DNA from: CAZXCK01 sp964639225
GTDB taxonomy: Bacteria > Chloroflexota > Anaerolineae > Aggregatilineales > Phototrophicaceae
DNA: 24,271 nucleotides
Reading direction: 5' to 3'
Assembly: GCA_964639225.1 (NCBI GenBank)
Contig: CAZXCK010000060.1
Location: 1-24,271 of the forward strand
Shown: positions 8,393-15,755 of the stretch, piece after piece
Layout: each line of letters opens with the position of its first letter
How positions within the stretch are numbered: position 1 is the first letter of the stretch
Made by a program: the position numbers and the translations under genes
The notes under the pieces: model-generated
Told to the model about the DNA's origin: nothing
Databases searched by the model: none
The model's input: only the letters and a program-made list of their open reading frames with translations

Positions 8393-8421
8393 TTGTTCGA
8401 CTCCACCGTAGACACTATAAT
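8393..8421 (+). promoter_or_regulatory. alaS promoter
   Basis: TTGTTC (8393-8398) and a perfect TATAAT (8416-8421) are separated by exactly 17 bp. Transcription would start near 8428, leaving a leader of about 38 nt to the alaS start. That is too short for a T-box or other riboswitch, so alaS appears not to be controlled by a leader RNA here. Confidence 0.65.
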
Positions 8422-8465
8422 CAAAAGCCAAATTCACCGCGACGAATCTGAGGATGTGCAGCCCC

Positions 8466-11162
8466 ATGAAGCCAATGACCAGCGCCGAAGTACGACGGGC
8501 GTTTCTGGATTATTTTGTCGAACAGAACCACAAAGAGGTGATGTCGTCATCGCTGGTGCCCGGCAACGATCCGACGCTGCTGTTCACCAACGCTGGCATG
8601 GTCCAGTTCAAGGACGTCTTCCTGGGCATCGACAAGCGCGACTACAAACGCGCCACCACCTCGCAGAAGTGTATGCGCGTAAGCGGCAAACACAACGACC
8701 TGGAAAACGTCGGCCCTTCACCGCGCCATCACACCTTCTTTGAGATGCTGGGCAACTTCAGCTTCGGTGATTATTTCAAGGAACACGCTATCGAGTTCGG
8801 TTATCAGCTATTGACCGAGGTCTACGGCCTGCCTGCCGACCGGCTGGTGTTCACCGTCTACGAGAACGACGACGAAGCCTATGACATCTGGGTGAACAAA
8901 ATCGGCGTCGATCCACGTCGCGTGGCCCGCATGGGGCCCAAAACCAACTTCTGGCAGATGGCCGACACCGGTCCCTGCGGCCCCACCAGCGAGATTCACT
9001 GGGATAGATCACCAGAGATGGGTGTGGACAGCATCATCCCCATGCTGACAGTCGAGGATGACCGCTTCCTGGAAATCTGGAACCTGGTGTTTATGCAGTA
9101 CAACCGCACCCAGCCAGACCCGCAGCACACCGGTCAGTTCGACGAGCCACTGCCCGCGCCCGGCGTCGATACCGGCATGGGCCTGGAGCGCATCGTCAGC
9201 ATTGTGCAGGGTGTAGAGGCCAACTACGACACCGATCTGTTCCTGCCCATCATCCACAAAACGCAGCAGCTCGCCGGTCACACCGATGCCGAGCGTGACG
9301 CCAATTATGTGCCCTATCGCGTCATCGCCGACCACATCCGCGCCGCCGTCTTTCTCATCGCCGATGGCGTACTGCCCGGCGCTAAAGGCCGCGACTCGGT
9401 CTGCCGGCTGGTCATCCGGCGCGCCGCCCGTTTCGGCGAAAAGCTGGGCTTCAAAGAGCCGTTCCTGGCCAGCGTCGCCGAGGCCGTCATCGAGACGATG
9501 GGCGACCACTATACCGAAATCAAAGAACGCGCCAGCGCCATTCAACAGAGCATCACGCGCGAGGAAGAGCGCTTCCACCGCACGATGGACCAGGGACTGG
9601 CCGAACTCGACGCCATGCTGGCCGAACTGCCCGCTGGCGGCGAACTGCCCGGCGACAAGGCGTTCTACCTGAAGGCGACGCTGGGCCTGCCGATCCAGGT
9701 CACGCGCGACATCGCCGAAGAACGCGGCTATTCGGTCGATATGGCCGGGTTCAACCAGGCCGAAGCTGTCCACGCCGAAGTCAGCGGCGGGGGCCAGGCG
9801 ATGGGCGTCATCACCGGCAGCGAGGACTATGCCGCCGTCCTGCACGAACTGGTAAACGGCAGCCATCTGCCGGATAGCGGCGTCGATTATCTGCCTTATG
9901 GCCCGACCGCGATCAAAGCGAATGTTGTGGCCCTGCTCCACGAAGGCCGCCAGGTCGAGCGCGTGGACCTGGGCGAGCGCGTCGAGGTGGTGCTGGATCG
10001 CACGCCGTTCTATGTCGAAGCAGGCGGTCAGGTGAGCGATACCGGCACCATCGTCGGCCCGGACTGGGAAATCGAAATCGAGGACACGCGCCGTCCGGTA
10101 GGCGGACTGATTGTTCACGTCGGCGAGGTGGTGCGCGGTACCCCCGGCACCGGCAGCACGGTCGAGGCCCGCGTAGACACCGAGCGCCGCACCAGCATCA
10201 TCCGCAATCACACCGCCACCCATCTACTGCATGCGGCTCTGCGCAACTGGCTGGGCACGCATGTCCAGCAGCGCGGCTCGCTGGTCGCGCCGGACCGCCT
10301 GCGCTTTGACTTCGCTCACGATGCCCGCGTCGATGCCGAGCAACTCAAGACCATCGAGACCGAGGTCAACCAGATTATCCTGCGCAACTACCCGGTAAAG
10401 GCAGAGATCAAGTCGCTGCAGCAGGCGCGGGCCGAGGGCGCGATGGCGCTTTTTGGCGAGAAATACGGCGATACCGTGCGCACCATTGTCATTGGCGGTT
10501 CCAACGGCGACGGACGTTACAGCTACGAACTATGCGGCGGCGTTCACGTCGGCGAGACTTCGGAGATCGGCCCGTTCGTTATCGTCAGCGAGGGCAGCGT
10601 AAGCGCTGGCGTACGCCGCGTCGAGGCGCTCACCGGCGCTGGGGCCATGGAGTACATCCGCCAGAATCTGGACGTGGTGCACAATCTCGCCAGCCAGCTC
10701 GGCTCGGAGATCATTACCCGTGTCAACTCACTGCAAAACGAGCTGGCCGCCAGCAAGAAACAGATCGACAGGCTGCGCCGCGAACTGGCGCGCTACAGCT
10801 TCAACGAGCGTATGCAGTCACTGGAGAACATCAACGGCGTACCGGCGCTTATCATCGAGGTGAGCGACACACCGGTAGAGACTCTGCGTGAGATGTCTGA
10901 CTGGTTCCGCAACAAAGTGGACAGCGGCGTTTTCGTGGCCGGGGCCAACAACGACGGCAAACCGCTGCTGATGGTCGTCGTCAGCGATGATCTCACGAAA
11001 AATGGCCTGCACGCCGGTAACATCGTCAAGCAGATTGCGCCGGTGATCGGCGGCGGTGGCGGTGGCCGGCCCAACATGGCGCAGGCTGGCGGCAAAGACG
11101 CCGACAAGCTGCCGCAGGCGCTCGCCAAAGCCCGTGAAGTCATCGCCACCGCTGCCGGTTGA
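8466..11162 (+). CDS. alaS: Alanine--tRNA ligase
   Basis: This full-length AlaRS of 898 aa charges tRNA-Ala with alanine and hydrolyses mischarged Ser/Gly-tRNA. The N-terminal part has the class II catalytic core, including LFTNAGMVQFKDVFLG near residue 40, RHHTFFEMLGNFSFGDYFK near 82 and GVDTGMGLERI near 235. The editing domain carries the zinc-binding HTATH (H582, H586) and CGGVH (C690, H694). A helical linker precedes the C-Ala domain with its glycine run GGGGGGRPNMAQAGGKD near residue 865. Three in-frame ATGs are possible at 8454, 8466 and 8475. The only Shine-Dalgarno (GAGG at 8450-8453) abuts the first and is 12 bp before the second, so 8466 is preferred. It heads a unit with the baseplate-J-like gene and ruvX. 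Confidence 0.97.
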   Translation: MKPMTSAEVRRAFLDYFVEQNHKEVMSSSLVPGNDPTLLFTNAGMVQFKDVFLGIDKRDYKRATTSQKCMRVSGKHNDLENVGPSPRHHTFFEMLGNFSFGDYFKEHAIEFGYQLLTEVYGLPADRLVFTVYENDDEAYDIWVNKIGVDPRRVARMGPKTNFWQMADTGPCGPTSEIHWDRSPEMGVDSIIPMLTVEDDRFLEIWNLVFMQYNRTQPDPQHTGQFDEPLPAPGVDTGMGLERIVSIVQGVEANYDTDLFLPIIHKTQQLAGHTDAERDANYVPYRVIADHIRAAVFLIADGVLPGAKGRDSVCRLVIRRAARFGEKLGFKEPFLASVAEAVIETMGDHYTEIKERASAIQQSITREEERFHRTMDQGLAELDAMLAELPAGGELPGDKAFYLKATLGLPIQVTRDIAEERGYSVDMAGFNQAEAVHAEVSGGGQAMGVITGSEDYAAVLHELVNGSHLPDSGVDYLPYGPTAIKANVVALLHEGRQVERVDLGERVEVVLDRTPFYVEAGGQVSDTGTIVGPDWEIEIEDTRRPVGGLIVHVGEVVRGTPGTGSTVEARVDTERRTSIIRNHTATHLLHAALRNWLGTHVQQRGSLVAPDRLRFDFAHDARVDAEQLKTIETEVNQIILRNYPVKAEIKSLQQARAEGAMALFGEKYGDTVRTIVIGGSNGDGRYSYELCGGVHVGETSEIGPFVIVSEGSVSAGVRRVEALTGAGAMEYIRQNLDVVHNLASQLGSEIITRVNSLQNELAASKKQIDRLRRELARYSFNERMQSLENINGVPALIIEVSDTPVETLREMSDWFRNKVDSGVFVAGANNDGKPLLMVVVSDDLTKNGLHAGNIVKQIAPVIGGGGGGRPNMAQAGGKDADKLPQALAKAREVIATAAG

Positions 11163-11201
11163 GTTGCCCAGCGTATCGCTTTCAGTAACCATCCGGGATG
11201 A

Positions 11202-11226
11202 ATCGGGGCGACGTGGTCGCCCCGAT
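11202..11226 (+). repeat. Perfect 11-bp inverted repeat in the alaS downstream spacer
   Basis: ATCGGGGCGAC and GTCGCCCCGAT form an 11-bp perfect stem around a GTG loop. It sits 39 bp after the alaS stop and 17 bp before the next ATG. There is no T-run after it, so it is not a standard rho-independent terminator. It could be an RNA-processing or stability hairpin, or one copy of a dispersed GC-rich palindromic repeat. It resembles the GGGGCGAC...GTCGCCCC repeats I recall from Chloroflexi intergenic regions. Confidence 0.6.
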
Positions 11227-11243
11227 AAGCCACAGAGCTGTCC

Positions 11244-12809
11244 ATGTCGAGCAAAACGCGCGAACTCATACAAATTGAGGCCAACGAAGATGTCAACGCT
11301 GTGCGCGACCGCCTCTCGTTCATCCGGGGGCAGCGGGTTCTGCTTGTCTGGCCTGAAGAAGGTACCGCCCTCACCCGCCGCCTGGACCTGGTACTCATCC
11401 AGCGCGAGGCCATGCGCCGCGCTATCCGGCTGGCGCTGGTCACACACGACCCGGACGTGATTCGCCACGCCAGAGAGCTGAACATCAGCACCTTCGAGAC
11501 CATCGGTGCCAGCGAGCGTGGCCGCTGGAAACGCGCCCGCGCCAAAGTGTTCACCAATCGCTTTCAGCGTCCGCTGTCCGCGCCCGTCCCCGCCGACCTG
11601 ATGAACGTCGCCAGCCGGGTCCGTATGCCACGCCCCTCGCTCTCCGGCGTGCAGAGCGGCATCGTGCGCCTGTTGATCGTCACGCTGCTGCTGGGCGTGG
11701 TCGGCGCAGTGGCTTATGTCGTCGTCCCCGGTGCGACGGTAACTCTCACTCCTGCCCGGCAGACCGTCGAAACCAGCATTCAGATTCGAGTCAACACCGA
11801 CCCGGAATTCACAGGCATCGACGTCGAGAACGCCATCCTGCCCGCTACGCTGCTGCGCGTCGAGATCGAGGAAGAGGCCTTCCTCAGCACCACCGGCGAA
11901 CGCAACCTGGGCAGCAGTCAGGCGCTGGGCGCGGTGGTGTTCATCAACAACACCACCCAGGAGATCAGTATCCCACAGGGGACCACCGTCGGTACCAGCG
12001 CCGGCACACCGATCATGTTCCGCACGCTGGAGGCGGCCACGCTGGCCGCCGGTGAAGGCCAGCAGGTCGAGGTGCCCATCGAGGCCATGCCCGGCTCGGC
12101 GGGTGGCGTGGGCAACGTCCCCGAAAACCTGATTAACACCGTCACCGGCCCGCTGGCGGAAAGCGTCACCGTGCGCAACCTCGCCCCGACCACCGGCGGA
12201 CAGACGCGGACGGTGCGGGTCGTCAGCCAATCGGACCGTGACCGGCTGCTGGCCGCCATGCGCCAGCAGCTTCAGGAACGCGCTTACTCCGAGATGATCT
12301 CCCTGCCGCAGATCACCAACGGCGACATCGTTATCCCGGAGACGCTGCGCATCGTCGAGGAGCGCAACGACTGGACTCGCTTCGACGCCAGCGCCGGCGA
12401 CATCGCCGATACGCTGTCGCTGACTATGCGCGCCATTGTGGAAGCGGTCGCGGTCGATATGCAACTGGCGCAGCAGATCGTCTTCGCCCAGATGGCCGGC
12501 CAGATTCCACGCGGTCGCAGCATCGACCCGGACACCATCAGCTACACGCACGGCGATGTCCTGCGCGCCGGCGATGCGATCACCTTTACCATGTCCGGGC
12601 GCGGAGTTGTGCGCGGGCAAATTCGTGACGACCAGATTCGGGAGCAGATCGCTGGTCGCTCGCTAAACGACGCTCTTGAATACCTGACTACGCGCGTCGA
12701 TCTGGCCCAGGACAGCCAGCCACAGATCGAACTCTCGCCAGACTGGTTTGGTCGCCTGCCGCTGCTGCCTGTACGCATCGATGTCGTCGTTCAGGACAGC
12801 CAGCCATGA
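11244..12809 (+). CDS. Baseplate J/gp47-like single-pass membrane protein
   Basis: This 521-aa protein has three parts. Residues 1-135 are a predicted cytoplasmic domain with a strand RVLLVWPEEG near 31 and a later strand/helix set that I cannot name. One membrane helix follows (IVRLLIVTLLLGVVGAVAYVV, about 140-161). The rest is a large extracytoplasmic beta-rich region. The segment from VVFINNTTQEISIPQGTTVG through AAGEGQQVEVPIEAMPGSAG and GNVPENLI has the IPAGT/A..G..GNV pattern of the baseplate J/gp47 family. No phage genes are near it, so a cell-envelope role is more likely than a contractile tail. Its stop overlaps the ruvX start by 4 bp (ATGA), so the genes are translationally coupled. 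Its Shine-Dalgarno is weak, and a strong hairpin lies just upstream. Confidence 0.78.
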   Translation: MSSKTRELIQIEANEDVNAVRDRLSFIRGQRVLLVWPEEGTALTRRLDLVLIQREAMRRAIRLALVTHDPDVIRHARELNISTFETIGASERGRWKRARAKVFTNRFQRPLSAPVPADLMNVASRVRMPRPSLSGVQSGIVRLLIVTLLLGVVGAVAYVVVPGATVTLTPARQTVETSIQIRVNTDPEFTGIDVENAILPATLLRVEIEEEAFLSTTGERNLGSSQALGAVVFINNTTQEISIPQGTTVGTSAGTPIMFRTLEAATLAAGEGQQVEVPIEAMPGSAGGVGNVPENLINTVTGPLAESVTVRNLAPTTGGQTRTVRVVSQSDRDRLLAAMRQQLQERAYSEMISLPQITNGDIVIPETLRIVEERNDWTRFDASAGDIADTLSLTMRAIVEAVAVDMQLAQQIVFAQMAGQIPRGRSIDPDTISYTHGDVLRAGDAITFTMSGRGVVRGQIRDDQIREQIAGRSLNDALEYLTTRVDLAQDSQPQIELSPDWFGRLPLLPVRIDVVVQDSQP

Positions 12810-13252
12810 CCGGTGGCAAACTGCTGGGCATCGATCACGGACTGGTGCGGATCGGCGTCGCTGTCTCCGATCCGATGCGTCTCGTCGCCCGTGAGCTGAC
12901 CATCATCGAACGACGCACCCGCCAGGAAGATTTCGAGCGAATCAATCGCCTCGCCGAGCAGGAAAACGTCGTCGGTGTGGTGGTTGGTATCCCCAGTGAC
13001 CCCGATGCGACCCCTGACGAACACACCCAGGCCGATACGGTGCGCCGGTGGGTCGAGCGCTACCGTGCCACCACACATCTACCCATCGTCCTGTGGGACG
13101 AGCACCTCACAAGTGAGGACGCCAAAGCCCTTGCCCGCCAGCAGAAGCGCAGGTTCCGCCAGCCTATCGACGACCTGGCGGCCCGTCTGATCCTGCAAAG
13201 CTACCTGGACGCCCTGCGCGACGGGATGGCGCCCGCTATCGACGGTGAATGA
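12806..13252 (+). CDS. ruvX: Putative pre-16S rRNA nuclease / Holliday junction resolvase-like YqgF
   Basis: This 148-aa protein has the RNase H-like fold of the RuvX/YqgF family, which acts in 16S rRNA 5' end maturation. LLGIDHGLVRIGVAVSD at residues 6-22 supplies the first catalytic Asp (D10). VVVGIPSD is the second strand, and DDLAARLILQSYLDA near the C-terminus holds the last catalytic Asp. The usual DER(L/F)TT loop reads DEHLTS, so the conserved Arg is replaced by His. The length is typical. The start overlaps the stop of the baseplate-J-like gene by 4 bp and has no good Shine-Dalgarno of its own, so it probably depends on re-initiation. In many Firmicutes ruvX also lies close to alaS. 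Confidence 0.93.
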   Translation: MTGGKLLGIDHGLVRIGVAVSDPMRLVARELTIIERRTRQEDFERINRLAEQENVVGVVVGIPSDPDATPDEHTQADTVRRWVERYRATTHLPIVLWDEHLTSEDAKALARQQKRRFRQPIDDLAARLILQSYLDALRDGMAPAIDGE

Positions 13253-13580
13253 GCCGCCGTAAGAGTGAACCATTCGTCTTTGTATGCTGGCAGGCCGCGC
13301 CCCAGGCGATGGCTTGCAGCAGTATAGTGCTGCAGCAGTTGTGTTTTTGAGTGCAGCAGTGATGACATTGTGTTGGATACGTTCAGCTTTGTGATTATAT
13401 TGTAGCACAAATATTCTACTATATGGGTTAACAACATGTAAACCTCATGGCGAAGGTGGGTAGGGCCAGAGGTTCAAGAGGTGGGGTGGTCGGTGGGCGC
13501 GCTGGAGCACGCCCTTACGATGGTAGTGAGGCGGGCGCGCTGGAGCACGCCCTTGCGATGGTAGTGAGGCGGGCGGAAGG
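13253..13580. other. Convergent intergenic region between ruvX and pstB
   Basis: Both flanking genes end here. The left half has three copies of TGCAGCAGT (13315, 13331, 13352), the middle copy lying within the palindrome TGCTGCAGCA at 13328-13337. An AT-rich stretch follows at about 13385-13440. The right part holds the 38-bp tandem repeat. No T-tailed terminator is visible for either gene, and I see no convincing ORF. Confidence 0.6.
13495..13576. repeat. 38-bp tandem repeat, just over two copies
   Basis: Two adjacent 38-bp units (13495-13532 and 13533-13570) differ at one base (ccttAcga versus ccttGcga) and are followed by six bases that begin a third. Each unit starts with an imperfect hairpin, GGGCG-C-GC-TGGA-GC-A-CGCCC, then CTTACGATGGTAGTGAGGC. 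It lies 10 bp after the pstB stop. Each unit could fold on either strand, so it may insulate the two convergent operons. Confidence 0.9.
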
Positions 13581-14381
13581 TTAACCAAAACGCCCGCTGA
13601 TGTAGTCAGCCGTTTCGGGACTCTCAGGATTATTGAACAGCACATCTGTTGGCTTCATCTCGACCAGCTCGCCCCAACGGACATCCCCGGACTCCTTCTT
13701 GCGAATATTAAAGAAAGCCGTGTGATCTGAAACCCGCTGCGCCTGCTGCATGTTGTGAGTGACAATGATGATGGTATAGGTGTGCTGAAGCTCGCGCATC
13801 AGTTCCTCGATGCGTTGGGTGGCAATCGGATCAAGCGAGGAGCACGGTTCGTCCATCAGAATAAGCTCCGGATTGACCGCGATGGTACGGGCAATACACA
13901 GACGCTGCTGCTGGCCACCTGACAGCGCCAAGCCGGATTTTTTCAAGTCATTCCTGACTTCATCCCACAGCGCGGCGCCTTTCAGACTCTCCTCAACGAT
14001 TCCGTCCAGAGTCGACTTATTGCGCACGCCCAGAATGCGTGGCCCATAGGCGACGTTGTCGTAGATGCTCTTTGGGAAAGGATTTGGCTTCTGGAATACC
14101 ATACCAATTCGCCGCCGAACTTCGACCGCATCCACATCCGGACCGTACAGATCACGACCCCGATAGATGATCTGACCTTCTACCCGCGCAGACTGCACGA
14201 GGTCATTCATGCGATTAAAAGACCGCAGGACTGTACTCTTGCCGCATCCGGAGGGTCCAATAAGCGCAGTGATCTTATTGCGTTCGATGGCCATGCTGAC
14301 ATCGGCAACTGCGCGATAATCCCCATAGTAGACGCTCACGTTTCTGGCTTCAATAGCGTAGTGGCCATTGGTTGCTGACAT
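13581..14381 (-). CDS. pstB: Phosphate ABC transporter ATP-binding protein
   Basis: This 266-aa ABC ATPase is of the PstB type. Walker A is GPSGCGKST (42-50), the Q-loop is VFQKPNPFPKSIYDNVAYG (95-113, diagnostic of PstB), the signature is LSGGQQQRLCIARTIA (153-168) and Walker B is LILMDEP (173-179). The switch histidine is in IIVTHNMQQA. It hydrolyses ATP on the cytoplasmic face to drive phosphate import through PstC/PstA. The length is normal. The gene starts 3 bp after the pstA stop and is the last gene of the unit; the phoU that often follows pstB is absent here, since ruvX converges from the other side. Confidence 0.97.
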   Translation of the reverse strand: MSATNGHYAIEARNVSVYYGDYRAVADVSMAIERNKITALIGPSGCGKSTVLRSFNRMNDLVQSARVEGQIIYRGRDLYGPDVDAVEVRRRIGMVFQKPNPFPKSIYDNVAYGPRILGVRNKSTLDGIVEESLKGAALWDEVRNDLKKSGLALSGGQQQRLCIARTIAVNPELILMDEPCSSLDPIATQRIEELMRELQHTYTIIIVTHNMQQAQRVSDHTAFFNIRKKESGDVRWGELVEMKPTDVLFNNPESPETADYISGRFG

Positions 14382-14384
14382 TGC

Positions 14385-15755
14385 TTATATACTCCTGCTG
14401 AAGCGGTTACGAATGAAAATTGCGGTGCCATTCAAAAGGATCATCACGATGAGCAGTACAATGATAGCAGCCGCAGCAACACTCTTGAACTCGTCTTCTG
14501 GACGTGCTGTCCATTGATAGATCTGAATGGGAACAACCGTGAACTTGGAAAACGGACCAGTCGGGTCGATACCGATAAAGGTTGACGCGCCGACAACCAG
14601 AAGCGGCGCTGTTTCGCCAACGGCACGTGACATGGCGAGAATGACTCCCGTCATGATACCGGGAATGGCGGCAGGCATTACCTGACGAAACACCGTTTGC
14701 AGCCTGGTGGCACCCAACCCATAGCTCGCTTCGCGTACAGAGCCAGGGACAGCACGGATGGCCTCCTGGGCGCTGACAATGATGATCGGCAGGATCAGCA
14801 GGGCCAGGGTTAAGCCAGCCGATAGAGCGGTTCGCCCATTGGTGTCCTCAATGCCGATGAATTGTCCACTCGTGAACTGACCGAGCGCACGCACGAAAAC
14901 AGCCAGACCCAGCATACCGTAGATAACGGATGGGATGGCAGCAAGGTTGCGGATGTTGATTTCAATTGTGCGATTAATCCAGTTGTCGCTTGCATATTCC
15001 TCAAGATAAATCGCAGCACCTATGCCGAGAATAACCGCAGTAAGAGCAGTGATGCTGATAATCCAGAAGGAACCGAGCAGCGCCGTGCGCAGACCAGCGG
15101 TGGTCGCTGAACTGGAGACAGAGCTGGTCACAAAATCCCAGTTGGCCCAGGCCCGAAACTCCAGGGTGTCATTCGGGTATTTTTCCGCGGCCTCTGCTTC
15201 GATTGCGTCACGCTCAAAGATAGACGGCAGCAGCTTCCAGGTCGCCACAACTGTCGGTTGAATAACCTGATTGTTCACAATGTCCAATACATCGGACTGT
15301 GATAAGTTGTCTGACAGAATCTGAGCACGCTGGTCAACATCCAGGTCAGCGATTGTGAGTTCAGACCATTCAGGCGGATAAACAGAGCCTTCAAGCACCT
15401 CACTTAATGGCGCGGTTGTAAAATCCGCAGAGGGAACCTGGCTCAGTTGATCCCGGATGACAACCGGGATACGGCCCGGCTGCCGTTCGACCAAGATTGC
15501 CACAAGCTCTGCCTCGGATATTTCGTCCAGGGGTCGATCGGCAACCTCTGATGGGTCTACCCGGTTTTCAATAACGACAAATCCGAAAGCCTGATTGATG
15601 ATGTGGGCAAACAGAATAATCAGCAGAGCAAGGGCGATGATGTTGGAAGCGAAAAAGATAATCTGCCCCACACGACCACGCTGATGACGCGCCAGCAGTT
15701 CTTTCTGGAATGCCTGTTCTGAATACAGGGGGCTTGTTGATTGGGCGGTACTCAT
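14385..15755 (-). CDS. pstA: Phosphate ABC transporter permease PstA with enlarged first outer loop
   Basis: At 456 aa this is about 150 residues longer than usual (near 280-300). The first membrane helix is at about residues 30-55. It is followed by a hydrophilic, mostly acidic stretch to about 215, and then the standard permease core: GLRTALLGSFWIISITAL, NLAAIPSVIYGMLGLAVFV, LTLALLILPIIIVSAQEA, the EAA-type coupling loop REASYGLGATRLQTVFRQ, and two more helices ending near IFIRNRF. The extra stretch would face outside. It starts on an ATGA overlap with the pstC stop and has a good GGAGGTG upstream, so pstC and pstA are translationally coupled. Confidence 0.95.
   Translation of the reverse strand: MSTAQSTSPLYSEQAFQKELLARHQRGRVGQIIFFASNIIALALLIILFAHIINQAFGFVVIENRVDPSEVADRPLDEISEAELVAILVERQPGRIPVVIRDQLSQVPSADFTTAPLSEVLEGSVYPPEWSELTIADLDVDQRAQILSDNLSQSDVLDIVNNQVIQPTVVATWKLLPSIFERDAIEAEAAEKYPNDTLEFRAWANWDFVTSSVSSSATTAGLRTALLGSFWIISITALTAVILGIGAAIYLEEYASDNWINRTIEINIRNLAAIPSVIYGMLGLAVFVRALGQFTSGQFIGIEDTNGRTALSAGLTLALLILPIIIVSAQEAIRAVPGSVREASYGLGATRLQTVFRQVMPAAIPGIMTGVILAMSRAVGETAPLLVVGASTFIGIDPTGPFSKFTVVPIQIYQWTARPEDEFKSVAAAAIIVLLIVMILLNGTAIFIRNRFSRSI

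Noticed and set aside
8428..8465. T-box or other riboswitch before alaS
   Set aside because: The probable leader is only about 38 nt, with no antiterminator or terminator stem.
9009..10223. 404-aa minus-strand frame inside alaS
   Set aside because: Antisense to the AlaRS catalytic and editing domains, with no motif or ribosome binding site.
10818..12620. 600-aa open frame on the minus strand
   Set aside because: It lies antisense to alaS and the baseplate-J-like gene, has a composition rich in Asp/His/Arg/Gly typical of GC-rich shadow frames, and shows no domain; the plus-strand genes are certain.
11244..12809. Prophage or phage-tail-like particle locus
   Set aside because: Only one baseplate-J-like protein is present, with a membrane helix, and it sits in a housekeeping operon; no sheath, tube, spike or ATPase genes are found.
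13495..13576. Possible CRISPR array
   Set aside because: The 38-bp units are directly adjacent with no spacers, only two copies exist, and no cas genes are present.
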